Source: Macrolepiota albuminosa (lineage: Eukaryota; Basidiomycota; Agaricomycetes; Agaricales; Agaricaceae). From it: DNA of 64,000 nucleotides. The position numbers were made by a program, and so were the translations under genes. Position 1 is the stretch's first letter, and each line of letters starts with the position of its first letter. The DNA is taken from contig JAMWFC010000116.1 in NCBI GenBank assembly GCA_027475525.1, positions 2,355,826 to 2,419,825 of the forward strand, read 5' to 3'. The notes below the pieces were generated by a model, which searched no databases, was not told the origin of the DNA, and saw only the letters and a list, made by a program, of their open reading frames with translations. Shown one piece after another: positions 33,944 through 47,473 of the stretch.

Positions 33944-35042
33944 ATGGTCGGTATGATCCCGTCTCAGAGTTCCCAAGAGTCCATCCCATACATTTTTTTC
34001 GGTCCTGGCGCTTCAATTTCGCTGGATGAGCCACTCTACTGCCGGATGACCTTGGGACTCGGCTCTAGATCATATGAACTGACCGATTCATTTCGCAGGC
34101 TCGAGGACCCAAAAAGCACTTGAAGCGTCTCGCCGCACCTTCCTCATGGATGCTCGACAAGCTGAGCGGAACCTACGTATGTGAAGGTTTTAGGGTGGAT
34201 TAGGTTCGATTGCTGAAATTACTCGTTCACCAGGCTCCCCGTCCCTCTCCTGGTCCCCACAAGCTTCGCGAGTGTCTCCCTCTCACCATCTTCCTTCGCA
34301 ACAGGCTGAAGTATGCTTTGAACGGTCGTGAGGTCACCTCGATTGTCAAGCAGCGCCTCATCAAAATTGACGGCAAGGTCCGCACTGACGAGACTTATCC
34401 TGCCGGTTTCATGGGTTCGTGATGAGATCTTTGCAAGGGAGTTTTCTGAATAAAAGAAAAACAGATGTCATTTCTATTGAGAAATCCGGCGAGCACTTCC
34501 GTCTCCTATACGACGTTAAGGGTCGTTTCACTATCCACCGCATCACCCCTGAGGAGGCTTCCTACAAGCTCCTCAAGGTCCGTCGCGTCGCCATTGGTGC
34601 CCGCGGTGTCCCCCATATCGTTACACACGATGGTCGTACCATCCGTTACCCTGATCCCCTTATTCAGGTCAATGACACCGTCAAGTTCGACCTTGAGCAA
34701 GGCAAGATTGTTGATTACGTCAAGTTCGACACTGGCAATATTGTCATGATCACTGGTGGACGAAACATGGGGAGGGCGGGTGTTATCGTGCATCGGGAGA
34801 AACACGTCGGTGGATTTGATATTGTCCATGTTAAGGACTCTCTCGACAGGACGTTTGCCACCCGGTGTGTTATGATTATCTTCTATTTGAAATTTGCAGA
34901 CTCACCATGATCCAGTGTGACCAACATCTTCGTCATTGGTGAGGGCACCAAGCCTTGGATATCCTTGCCTCGGGGCAAAGGTACCAAACTTACAATTTCG
35001 GAGGAGAGGGATGTCAGGAGAAAACAGAAGGCCTCAGAGTAG
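33944..35042 (+). CDS. RPS4: 40S ribosomal protein eS4
   Basis: Small-subunit ribosomal protein. ATG 33944-33946 forms the whole coding part of exon 1. A 152-bp intron follows (donor gtcggt), and exon 2 begins at 34099 with [21 protein letters not shown], the invariant eS4 N-terminus. Later blocks are [17 protein letters not shown], the S4 RNA-binding segment [18 protein letters not shown], the KOW-type [13 protein letters not shown] and [15 protein letters not shown]. The end is [20 protein letters not shown]...KASE-stop at 35040. Five exons, about 262 residues, normal length. The sequence is highly conserved, so the calls are firm. Confidence 0.97.
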
Positions 35043-35209
35043 AGAGCTTCTTCATCACCTTGTTTCTTTTTGCATTATGACATGCTCTGTATGCCTTCCA
35101 GTTATGCCATAAAATTCAGCTTACGGGAATGCGACAATGCTTGGTCAGTTACAATTCCGAGAGTTTATAGATAACAAGCAGTCGTCAGTGACTACAGATT
35201 AGCAATAAG

Positions 35210-37926
35210 TTACCAATAATCGATGTGTCTATATGGAACTACCTCATCCTTCCCTCTCTTCTTCCGCTCAACCTCCCATTTTGCAACCCATTTGGCCATT
35301 TTACTCCGAGAATTTTCGCTACCAACATTCACAGTCGCTATCATCTTTCCCCAATCGAAAGACATCGCAAAACAAGTTAACTCAAAAAATGATGAGTGTT
35401 CAGAGTAAGGAACGGGAAACAACTGCAACGCAGACGTTGACTGGCGAGAAGGACGCAGATTGGTGTGGTTAAATCCTCGATGAGGATGTGAGATGATGGA
35501 GGCAATGGTCGGGAGTTGATCTGTTCCTGTGGGCGGCGTGTACCTTGGCAGAAGGTGCATTGATAAAAGGAGAAGATGGATACGAAAAACAAACGTACGT
35601 CCATCCCGTAGGCCTAAATCCAGCCGCCTTGTTAAATTTACCTTTGAAGTGCTCCATATATGACTTCAGCTTGTCTGAAGTTATAGTCCCTAGAGGGACA
35701 AGATGGACGGTCGCCTCTAAGGGATCTGACGTCAAGAGTGCATCAAGCTCTGCATCAGCCTGGCACCGAAGAATAGCTGCCTTGCGCGTGTCACAGTACA
35801 CTTTGGAATTCAAAGCGTGTGCAATGGCTGTTAAAAGATAAGCCAAAGGCTACATAGAGTTCACTCTGGTTGACCTTTAACGATGCGTTCCTTTCCAATT
35901 AAATACGTCCTGGAAAATGCAGAACATTAAAAATGAGAGACAAATGCGTGGAGAAGAATACAGTATCTTACCCAACAACAATGAGCCACGTTTCAGTCCT
36001 TGACTTATTTCCAATGTTTTTGGAGATCGCCCAGTTATCCATCGGGGTCGATGCATGTTCTAGTGCTTCACCTGCAACCAGTCTACGGGCAAGCTCCGCA
36101 CACGCGGAAATAACCAAAGGTTGAGGTGGAAACGTATACTACGAAGTATTATAGGAGGCTTAAAACTTGATATTGATTAAGTAACTGACCTTTGGATCCA
36201 AATAGGTCGTATCCAGGTAAACATGGTCTATCCGTTTTCCTTTGACAACCGGGTGTAAAAGATGGCGAGGAGATGCGCGGAAATCGCCACAGTGAAGGTA
36301 CCGGAATATCTTACTCGAGCCAACCATGGGTGACTTGAAGCTGCTGTCTCCGGCGTTGACGGTTTGACGACCCTCGAAAAAAAAGAGACATGACCCCGGA
36401 CAATGGTTTGCTTCAATGAGGGTAACACGTACTCCACCTGTATTTGGGATTTCCGTGGGTACACCATACGGGAGAGGATGAACCCATCGTTGATTGACTG
36501 AGAGCATGTGAACGATGAGGTTCGCTGTGCCTTCGGAACAGTAAATGGGTCCACTTTTCCAATTGGAAGCCAAATTTGTATAATGATCTGAATGCGCATG
36601 TCTAATGAGAATCGTTAGAGTGTAACAACAGGAGTGTAAGATTGGGGCTATACGTCAAAAAGTATGCAGTAACACCTGGAATTGTCCCATATCGAAAAGC
36701 ATCAACGGCGATTGGCATGCCCTGCAGAACTTTGTAGAACGGTGCTTTGCGTCGACCACCATTACTCTTGTCAAGTCGAAGATCGCGTTTCTCAGGCACG
36801 GTTGCCTCTTTCCATGCTTCGTTTTCCTTATGTGAGGACATAAGTACCGAAAAGACATTGTCGTTTGAAGGCAGTCGTATATTTTTTTCATTGTTCATCG
36901 ACGGTGAGAGTCCTTCAAACTTTGGTTGAACAAGAGACGAAAGCGGCTGAAAGCAATTGTCTTCAGTTCTATCGATACTTTTGGCCAAGGGTGTGGACCC
37001 ATAATCAGAACATCCCCTAGAATCCAAACATAGATTGACATGTCTTATAAGCTCCTAATGGGAAAGTTAATCTTAAGTACTCAGATATTGTCAGGGCTTA
37101 CAAGATGTGATAGCCCGTTTAACAAGATATCACAAGAAGGGCACTTTGTGACCCTTTCGTGATCAGAGTCTATCACAGTTAAATCTTCTTTTTCTTCTTC
37201 TTCATCAGGCACAGGCGCAAGAGTAATTTCGTCGTCGCCTGTCCCCCAATCATCTCCAACGTCAGGAGGGAGGTGCAAATTCATCGTGTTGTTAGTTTTG
37301 TCTGGAATTTGCAGCTCTTGACATTCAGTTCCGGGAAGAACCAAACGTGAAATAGCTGCGTCCTGGTCTAATATTGAGGTAGTACCATCATTTTGAAGTA
37401 GAAGCGTTGCTTCCCCAAATGACAGTACGGAGTGTGACGAAGGTTCCGTAAATGTAACACCAGCGCTAAAGCCAGTGTCGAGGAGAGAAGGAATAGCACA
37501 ATTCTGAGTTGGAGTCTCTTGTCTCAAAGCCGCACCATTGGGACAAGAAGAGGGTTTAGAAACTATGGGATTCGAAGGCTTTTGCTTGAGACCATTATGC
37601 GATGTGATATCTTGGGCTTTGCGAAAACTACATGCGATTGCGGGTGAAACACACGCGTTGTCGGTTGACGCACCGGGATTTTCTACGAATGTAACCTCCC
37701 CAGAACTATTGCTTCGACGGCGTCTCTTTGTGGATCGGATGACCTGAACCACTTCGGGCTCGCTATCCGAATCGTCGATGATAATTATATCTTCTGGTGT
37801 CACGAGGGATTTGTGATGACCAGTGGCCTTCCTTTTCTCTTGAACACTTATGGACGAGTTTCCAGCAACATTAAAAAAGTCGTGCAGAGTAACGGCTGAT
37901 TTCACTTTTTTTTTGGATGAAGGCAT
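35210..37926 (-). CDS. PSO2: Pso2/Snm1 interstrand-crosslink repair nuclease
   Basis: Nuclear 5' exonuclease of the metallo-beta-lactamase/beta-CASP family that processes DNA interstrand crosslinks. The N-terminus (ATG 37926) has basic MPSSKKKVK, a PIP-box-like VTLHDFF, and an NLS-like KRRRR. A UBZ4-type finger is split by an intron: CPSC, then HVNLC. The catalytic domain has HAHSDHYTNL (HxHxDH), the EANHCPGSC motif, HCGDFRASP and YLDTTYLDP. The C-terminal DRMBL segment reads PYSEHSSFFELTCFAMSF, near the stop at 35210. About seven exons, roughly 700 residues. All metal-binding motifs are intact. Confidence 0.93.
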
Positions 37927-38276
37927 AGTATGACTTGAAGAAGGGCATTGATGACGTGATTCAGCTTTGACACTTGGATAAATAAACTCTATGATATCAT
38001 CTTCGACGGAGGCAGTTCGAACATCGTTTCATTTCATCCAGACTAATACTCCATAGCGCCAAACGCGGGTATGGGTTACGAGGGAGTCGACTGTAATACT
38101 CTCCGTCGACACTAGTCATTATTGCTTTCATTCTCTGTACACACATACGTACTTGGTAATCCATCCTGAGAATGCAATGATCTCTGTGAACCTCGGCAAT
38201 TGGGGCACGAGTCGTTTCTACATGACCAAGCATTCGTCTTGACAAGTGCTATCATCTACCTCCCTCAACGCTTAAG

Positions 38277-40235
38277 ATGTCCACTCAACCTAAGCCTGAA
38301 TTCTCCCGACCAACAGCCATCCTTCATAGGACTCCCTGGACGCCACCCGTTGCCACGGGTGCAGAGGGCATGTACATCGACCTTGAAGATGGCAGACGAG
38401 TTCTCGATGGCGTTGGAGGAGCCGCTGTAGTGTGCCTGGGGAATAGCCACCCAAAGGTAATCCAGGCGATGAAAGAACAGATTGACAATGTATCATGTAC
38501 GTCGACAATCGAACGTGCTCTCATCTAATTATATTCCGGTTATTTAGATGTCTATAATATGCAATTGTCAAACAGACCTGCAGAGAATTTGGCCAACAAA
38601 TTAATATCTATGAGTAAGGGAGCCTTCACTGCATGTGGATTCGTATGTGGAGGTAGGTAGCCTTTCAAGTTCCAGTTCCCGCAACGATTATACTTCGCGC
38701 AGGTTCTGAGGCCATGGAGAGTGTTATCAAGCTCGGCAAACAAGTATGCATTGCTCCATTCTTCTTCTGGACTGTGATCTGACAAGTCTACCAGTATTAT
38801 GCCGAGATTGGACAGCCGCAGCGCAAGAATTATATCGCGCGACAACTCTCCTTTCATGGCAACTCTGTGACGACTTTATCTCTTGCTTATCACCCTGCTC
38901 GACGTGCTCCATATGTCGATCTTCTCAACACGGAGTGTTTTCACCACGTGTCCCCTGCATACGCGAAACGATTTAAGAAGCCAACCGAAACAGAAGAACA
39001 ATATGTGGAGCGTCTGAGGCAAGAGCTTGAAGACAAGTTCATTGCTCTTGGACCAGACACCGTCATTGGATGTAAGCTGTTCTCTGTTCATGCAATGCTC
39101 AATAGGCATCTATTTCACTTGTAGTTGTCGCGGAGACGGTTGTAGGTGCCACGACAGGTGTTGTGCCGGCTCCTAAGGGTTACTTCAAAGGTATGCCTGA
39201 ATTTATGGAGCGTTGATACAACCTGATCCATGTCTCAAGCCATGAAGTCCGTTTGCGACAAGTATGGCGCACTCTTCATTCTTGACGAGGTAAGGGTTGG
39301 TATATAATGTAATTCACTAACGTGTCCTTCAGGTTATGAGTGGTATGGGCCGTAAGCGTCTTATGGTCAACTGTTTGAGGATGCAAACTTACCGCTATCA
39401 ACAGGCATGGGAACTTTACATGGTTGGGAATCATTCGGCGACAACGTGGCAGTACGTTGTCCTATATAATGACAACTTTCTTCGTCAATAACTTTTGAAT
39501 AGCCTGATATCCAAGCAGTTGCCAAAGGTCTAGGAGGAGGGTAAACATCAATCCATGCTAAAAATTCGTCATGCTGAACCACACATATAGTTATGCCCCT
39601 ATTGGAGCTATTCTTATGTCCAAGAAGGTTGCGGACGGAATTAAGAATGGCTCGGGATTATGGAAACATGGTCATACTTATCAGGTAAAAACTCCTGGTC
39701 TCAAGCGGTGATTCTAATTTAGGGTTTGCACCTCTGTAGGGTCACCCAATTGGTTGCGCAGCAGCCCTCGCTGTCCAAAATGTGATTGAATCCGAAAATC
39801 TCCTTGATAACGTCCGCAAGCAGGGTGCATATCTAGGTTTGTGGACTAGCGAAACACAAAGATGACTACTAATCTCACCTTCTAGAATCCCTCTTGCAGA
39901 AGGGCTTGAAAGGCCCTAATGCCCTGGCTGCCCAGTATACATTCGACATTCGCGGAGGTGGTGGGTTCTGGGGCATCGAATTCGACTTTACAGATGCGAC
40001 CAACCTCGATTTCGGTAAGGAGGCATTCGCTTTCCGTGTTCAGGCTCGTGCGCTTGAACTTGGCCTTGTCATCATCGGCATGACTGGTGGAGCTAATTTG
40101 GAAGGAACCAAGGGAGATCACGTCATTTTGGCGCCTGCGTACAATGTTACGAAGGAGCAAATTGAGAAGATTGCCGCTATTCTAGTTCAGAGCGTTGAAG
40201 AAGTACTGAAAGAGGTGGCTGTCCGATTTACTTAG
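38277..40235 (+). CDS. PLP-dependent class III aminotransferase
   Basis: Fold-type I aminotransferase of the omega-amino-acid/4-aminobutyrate group. Motifs: [19 protein letters not shown] near the N-terminus, the PLP-phosphate loop with [16 protein letters not shown], the aspartate motif [14 protein letters not shown], and the Schiff-base lysine in [15 protein letters not shown]. The C-terminal domain ends [19 protein letters not shown]. About ten short exons; ATG 38277 gives [12 protein letters not shown]. The substrate cannot be assigned from sequence. In basidiomycetes such proteins are often annotated only as aminotransferase class III. It is divergent from PSO2, with about 350 bp between starts. 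Confidence 0.92.
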
Positions 40236-40867
40236 GATAATTGCAGATACCATTCGAGGCTTGAGTGTCAAATACGAGTCTGTTCCATCATAAATCGAAG
40301 TCAATCTCTTGACACTTTGGTGACTGAATCATCTCAAAGCATTGCTTGAACATGGAATATCTGGCTGTCTAATATTCTCGTGTTTATCGCGTTATCACCT
40401 TCCGTTGGCTCTAATCGGTAATCGCATTGGGAATCGCCTATCGAGAATGTGAGACCAGAGAAGACCCTGTACCATCACTGCAGATGCAGAGAAGTGACTA
40501 CATGGATGAATGTTGCGCAGACTCATTAGTGAGCAATATATCGCCTATCGACAACTAGCTCAAACAAGTGTGCTTGTGAAACGTCTGTTGTAATTAAGAA
40601 GTATTACGTTCTTATTGTTCATAACCACATTGCGATTTTATTCCTTGCGTTCCTTGTAGCTATCCTTTGATGAGAAATAGATACACGTTCCTTTGAAGGG
40701 GTCAATGCGCTTGTTCTAAACAAGAACGGGTCAAATGGCAGTCGCGCCACCAGTGCTTATATAAGACCAGATTGTCGGCAAGTGTGCGTGGTCTCGCAAC
40801 CTCACAGGCTTGACGTCTGCTCCTCCAACGCTCGACATTGGAATCGATGGCTTGGGGCATGCACTAA
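40236..40867. other. Intergenic region with UFD4 promoter
   Basis: About 630 bp without a gene. A TATATAA box is present at 40758-40764. Confidence 0.5.
40758..40764 (+). promoter_or_regulatory. TATA box upstream of UFD4
   Basis: TATATAA about 105 bp upstream of the ATG at 40868. Confidence 0.4.
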
Positions 40868-43800
40868 ATGGACTTACAACCTTCTCATCATCAAGAAGCC
40901 ACAAGCAGTGCCAGTGTATCGACAGCCAGACAACAATTTGACCAGCCCTCTGCTCTTTCTACTGATTCCAAGACATTACGCTCTAGCGCCCGGGTCAAAG
41001 CCGCGAAATTAAAATCCAAGCAGAAGTGCAACGACAAAGACCGTGACTCGACAGTTCAACACTCCCAACTTTCATCATCTTCGGCGGTTCCGCTTACTGA
41101 TACTGTCGTGCCCCGTACCACCCGCGCTACCACTCTTAAATCCAAACGTTCCCGTGAAAACATCGCAGCAAAGGGAAAAGGAAAGACGAACGATTCACCC
41201 GAGGAAACCGCACTTCGCACCACTAGACGGTTAGTCGACATCGATAGGTGCTTCGAGGACACAAGAACACTAATCTGGATACCTGTAGCGCCCGACGCGG
41301 AACTTCGTCAACATCTGCTCCCTTGACTATCAACGAACCAACTTCAGACCCCAAAGGCAAGAAGCGTGCCGCTCCGGAACCTCCCTCTGAAGAAGAAAAC
41401 GTAACCGGCACTTCCTCCAAACGCCAGAGAACATCTTATTCCCTCCGATCAAATACTCAACCCGCCATGCCGCGTAAGACTCGGTAAGGCTTTTAATGCC
41501 TCTATTTCATTTTTTTTTTCAAACTATTGTTCTTTGCTCTAGAGCATCTAACAAGGAGAAGATGGCATCTGTCAAGACGAAGATATCGGCCGCGAGTTCA
41601 TCTCGAATTGAAGATGAGGATGTGGAGATGTTGGACGCCTCCTACAAATCGGAGCATGAAATGTGTCCTGATGAAAATGAGGAACAAACAGGCGTAGGAG
41701 AGGCAAGTGAGGACCACGACGCAGGAGATGATGACGGAGACGACGACGACGGTGTCGATGAAGGTAATGGAGATGTTTCAATGCCGTCTAGCGATCCTCC
41801 CGTTCCAGGCAACATTGACGCTTCGGCGGCTCTGGCGATTTTCGGTGACTATCGACAGTTCGGCTCGTACATGATGTCATTGTCATCGCGCCTGAAGACC
41901 ATGCTTAACAACATCAAGCCCACCGCTGACCCCACGACTCGACTCCTTACGCTTCAAGAATTGAGTGAACTTCTCAGTATCAGCACCGAGGACACTCTGG
42001 CTGGATCGTTCCAAGTTGAACAATTCGTTCGTGAGTTAGTCAAGGTTCTGGGTGGTCATGGAGTCGACGAAGATGAAGATGAAGATGACAACGAGGACCA
42101 CATAGAACAAGATGAAGATGCCGCTCTTGCTGCTGCGTTAGCGATGAGTAATGGCAACACATATCAGGGCGATGAAAACCTTGAAGCCCAAGTGCTTGCT
42201 TGTCGCTGTCTGGCAAACCTAATGGAAGCTTTACCTGGCGTTGCGCACACAGTTGTCTATCACGGTGCTATCCCTGTGCTTTGCAGCAAGTTAATCGAAA
42301 TTTCTTATATCGACCTGGCTGAGCAGACTCTGAGTGTGAGTTCAGTAATTGCTCTTCTTGCAGACATTTCTAGAATACCCCATAGACGATGGAAAAAATT
42401 TCTGAAGAGTTTCCTAGTGCAATCGTGCGCGAGGGTGGACTTGCTGCTCTCCTCAACTATTTGGACTTTTTCTCTATTGCGGTGCAACGTACAGCTCTGC
42501 AAGCCGCCTCCAACTGCTGTCGGAATGTTGCTCCAGAGCATTTCCCCATGATCAAAGGTGTCTGGTCGATAATCGGGAACTGTCTGACTTATTCCGACCA
42601 GAGGCTTGTTGAATTCGCCTGCCTTTGCGTCATCCGTGTTATTGATTCTTACCATCGCGCATCAACCGACAATCTTGAAGCATTAGTTGACAGAGATTTA
42701 ATTAAAGCCATCAACACGTTGCTTCTTCCAGCAGGTGGATCTTCCTTGATTGCTCCCAATACATATACTCTACTTCTACGGGCACTAGCAACCGCAGCGC
42801 GAGCTAGTCCAAAGATTACGATTGCACTTTTGGAAGCTGACATCGTTGACACACTGTATCAAATACTCACTGGAGTCTTGCCCTCATCTCTTGAGAATGG
42901 TCAAGAACAAGGCAATGCCAACGGTGGTCAGGGTTTGGGTGGCGGGTTGGCCGATATGACAGTCATGGAAAATCTGGCCCATCGACCCAAGGACCAAGTC
43001 GAAGAAGCGTTGAGTCTTGCTTCTGAATTGATGCCGCCCTTGCCCAAAGGTATATATTTTAATCAAGATCATAGTGTGCCAACTACTAAATGTTTGCAGA
43101 TGGTGTTTTTGATCATAAAGGGTACACGGAGAAGGCGCTCACCCGAATGGTCAAAGCAAAAGCGAAAGCAGATAGAGCTGCTGCTAGGTCAGCTGCACTA
43201 GCTGCTGAGAAAACCGCTGTCATTTCTCCGCCTCCTGATGAGCCTTCTCCTGAAACGGTAACTGCGGAGACACATACTGCATTAGATGCACCCGAGGAAC
43301 CCGCCGCGACTGTATCTACTCCGGCGAGTGTCGATCGAACTGAGCTGTTGCGTTCAAAGCCCATTGTTGTTGGCCGTTTCATGCAACTCATGGTCCCCAT
43401 CCTTATTGATGTATATGCTGCGAGCGTAATCACACCGGTTAGGGTTAAGACATTGACTGGGTTGTTGAAAGCCGTTAGCTTTCTTGATGCGGATGGTTTG
43501 AAACAGGTCCTCGCGGTGAGATTCTCAACGTCTTTGGATGCTGGGTTACTTGTTCTAACATTTCACAAGTTTGTACCTGTGGCTAGTTTCGCTTCTTCGA
43601 TCCTGTCTTCCAAAGATCACCCATCGCTTGTGATTGGTGCCCTGCAACTTGTCGACCTCCTTTTGGTTAAGGTTCCAGCTTTGTATAAGCCAAGCTTCCG
43701 CAGAGAGGGGGTCTTCCATGAAATTGGAACGATTGCTGCGCGACCCGTCACGTCCTCAAAACCTAAAACCAAAGATAAGGAGAAAGATTCGTCTGAACCA

Positions 43801-46800
43801 ACTTCAGCAGAGTCTGGAAGTGTATCTCCCGCGCCCCCGATCTCGGTAAACTCTATAAGCGGTCTCAAGAAGCTCTCGTCTTTGTCATTGGAACCTGAAG
43901 ATGCAATTACCTTACGTTCGAGGATTATTCAATTCAAGCATCTGTCCAGTGACATATCCCATGATGAGGACAGCGCTTTTACGACTCTTCGCCTCATCGT
44001 CGACCGTATCTCATCGCAGCAAGTGACGGAGAAGGAGTTGTATGACGTTTTGCAGGAACTTGCGGAGCTTTTTGCGTCTCCTCACACCTCAGTCTCTAGT
44101 TTTGAACTTCTACAAAGTGGTGTTGTAGAGGGTTTGCTTCAGTTTGCAACTGACCAAACACGAACACGTACGTCTAACAACCTCAGTTATGATGAAGCTG
44201 ATCTATTGCTGTAGCCGATGTCCGGAAGCGTCAAGAATTGTTATTGGATGCGTTTTGTGCTCGTCGAACAGCGACTTTAGCTGGTACCCCATCGCCCTTC
44301 TCAGTATTGGTCAAAAAGCTACAGGAGAGTCTAACCAGAATCGAATCTTTCGACGTTATCACGGTCGCTCAAGGTATTGATGGTCAGTCAAAAAGATGCA
44401 TCTTGTTTTTGCCGCAACTCTTTCAACGTTTTCCTTAGATTCAAAACGTAGTTCACCCTCTCTATTAGCCCGACAACTGCGCTTGCGGCTCGTTGCTGGA
44501 GATGAATCAGACGTTCCTCGGAATCTGCACAATATCGTGGTATCCATTCATGCAATTGCTACTTTCCAGGCGCTGCACGATTATCTACGGCCTCGAGTTG
44601 CTGGCCTTCTCAGTAGTGGTTCTCGCCTTCATGGAATGTTGGCAGCTCTAGCAGGCTACACTAGCGCCAGCCTTGAAGCGAGTGCAAATGCTTCTCGATC
44701 ATTGAAACCCCCTGCATCTTCTGTTGAAAGCAATCCAGATTCCACAACGACGTCAACAGGCGGACGAAGACGCAGCTTGCGACTCAGTGCCAAGAATGCC
44801 ATAGCTGCTGGTGGAACATCAAGCATGGACACCGAATCGGCAGGCGCCACTATAAATGCATCTGGAGACGGTGTGCCCAAGTCAACTCCTGAAGTTGGGC
44901 CTCCCTCTGTTGATACCGCACCGAGCGACACTCTGGTAGATTCTGAGTTACAAGCAGATTTTACGGATGATGATGAAATAGATGCCGACGTTTTTGATGA
45001 TGATGAAGTTGACCCTGATCAATCTGTGTCCGAAAAAACAGTTATGCTTTCTGTTGTTGAAGGTTTGCATCATGCTACAAAAATGCGGAATCCTATTGAC
45101 GGTCGATTGCCCTAGATGGATCCAAAGTAGAAGCTCAGACACCTGATGGAACCCGCGTAGCAACACCAAACTTCTCAGCAAAAGATGCTCCACTACCGTT
45201 GAATTTGCGAGCACCCCAGGCGACCAAGGCATCATATGCTGCTGCTCTTAAAGCCAAACCGTCAGACTGGCACCTCGAATTTTCAATGGATGATCATGTT
45301 CTGCCTTTGGATTTGACAATATATGGTGCAATTCACCAGCATGAAATGCGTAAGAAGACTTCAGCATCACCGCCGAGCATGATCTGGCAAGGGGTATATA
45401 CAATCAAGTTCAAGAAAGTTCAAGGTCCAGCTGCAGCCTCGGATAGTACGTCGCAGATGTGTCCCGCGGTACCACATACTGATACTCTCTTCTTAGCCCG
45501 TGCAGATGGATCGGATATCAAGGTTCGGTCGCCCAGCCCCACAACATCTTCTCTTCCTGAAGACGCTCCTCATGCCAAAATTTTACGCCTGTTGCGTGCC
45601 TTGCATCAACTGAACACAATGGAGGCGGAGCGACAAGTCTTTTCCGGAGACAAACGAAATTTACCTGAGTCGGCCTTTGTAAACAATAAGTTAACTGCGA
45701 AATTAACGCGTCAGCTCGAGGAACCTATGATTGTAGCCAGGTAAGCTACCATATTGTCGCACGTAAATTAGTCTTAATTCGATGAGTCACAGTTCCTGTC
45801 TTCCAGACTGGGCATTGGACCTCCCTCAGCATTTTCCGTTCCTCTTTCCATTCGCCACACGCTACAATTTCCTCCAATCAGCATCTTTTGGATATGCCCG
45901 CCTGATTTTGAAATGGCAAAGTCAACAAAATCGTAATCAAGACAGTTCACGCCGAGACGATGGTATCGGTTTCCTCGGACGTCTACAACGACAAAAAGTC
46001 AGGATATCCCGAAAACATATATTGGAGTCAGCTGTAAAAGTCTTCGAACTTTATGGATCCTCATCCTCCATACTCGAAGTTGAGTACTTTGAGGAGGTCG
46101 GAACTGGGCTAGGGCCTACACTGGAGTTTTACTCTTTGGTGTCTAAAGAATTCGCGCGAAAGGATCTCAAGATATGGAGGGATCATGATGCGTTGGGTTC
46201 AAGTCCTTATGTCGGCCATCCTAATGGCCTTTATCCTGCACCTCTCGGTCCAGAAGACGTTGTCAGCGATGGAGGACTGTAAGTAATCGCTGATTGTTTA
46301 AGCGTGGGTGATTTGACTGATCAACCAAAATTCAAAACTTAGGAAACGCACGCATCTGCTACGGGTCGTCGGGCAATTTGTTGCGAAAGCAATGCTTGAT
46401 TCGCGAATAATTGACTTGACATTCAGTAAAGTTTTCCTTAAGTTGGTACTTGGTGAGGAGGTCCCTCTCACTATCGCTTCTCTTAAGGTGTGTGCATAGT
46501 CACCTTTCAGCTATCAGCTAGTCTCAGATTCTTTCCAGCTTGTCGACATTGACCTTGCGAATTCTCTCGAAAAGTTGCAGAGCATTGTTGCTTCCAAGTC
46601 GCTATCGCAGCAGGACAAGGTTCGTTGAGAGATGACCAAGGAATTTTCATTTTCCCTCATGTTTGAGACAGCTTTTGCGAAAAGTTACAAAGGTCGAATC
46701 AATTTCAATAGAAGATCTTGCGCTTGACTTTACTCTTCCTGGATACGATATCGAACTCAAGGTCAGATGAGATCCCGTCTCGTTGTACGGTTACCTAATT

Positions 46801-47473
46801 CCACTTATACAGCCTGGAGGCAAAGAAATATGCGTATCATCAGACAATGTTGATGAATACATGAGTGCAGTAATTGACGCAATACTTGGAAAAGGCGCAA
46901 TGGTACAAGCGAAAGCCTTTAGAGACGGGTTTTCAAAAGTGTTCCCTGTCACTGATTTACGAGCTTTTTCTGCGGATGAGTTGGTCATGCTGTTCGGCAA
47001 CTCCGATGAGGACTGGAGTATTGAAAGTCAGGGTTACCTTATCTTTCATGCTTTCATTTCTCATATAAGCTTTCCAGCTCTTTCCGAAGCGTTGAAAGCA
47101 GACCACGGTTTCAATGTCGAGAGTCGAGCAATTCACGACCTTGTTGAAATAATCTCAGCCTATGACAACTCGACGCGTCGTGCTTTCTTACAGTTCATTA
47201 CGGGCAGCCCAAAATTACCAATTGGAGGTAAGACTTCCTCTCTCGTGGAAAATAGGTCTAACATAAAATGAGATAGGTTTCCGTGGACTCAACCCACCAT
47301 TGACGGTGGTACGCAAGCCACATGAGCCCCCTCTTACGGCGGATGACTATCTTCCGAGCGTGATGACTTGTGTGAACTACCTCAAGTTACCGGAGTATAG
47401 TTCGAAAGAAATAATGAAGGAGAAGCTGCGGATTGCCATGCAAGAAGGAGTCGGGAGCTTCCACTTATCATAA
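40868..47473 (+). CDS. UFD4: HECT ubiquitin ligase Ufd4/TRIP12
   Basis: E3 of the ubiquitin-fusion-degradation pathway; it extends ubiquitin chains on substrates sent to the proteasome. The N-terminus is basic and disordered, followed by an Asp/Glu-rich run ([14 protein letters not shown]). An armadillo region reads [16 protein letters not shown], then [20 protein letters not shown], then [22 protein letters not shown] middle domain contains [19 protein letters not shown]. The HECT domain includes [20 protein letters not shown] and [12 protein letters not shown], and the catalytic Cys is in [17 protein letters not shown]. The C-terminus is [12 protein letters not shown] at 47471. Roughly 1,900 residues and at least a dozen exons, as expected for the family. 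The proposed start, [10 protein letters not shown], is the first in-frame ATG. Confidence 0.93.
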
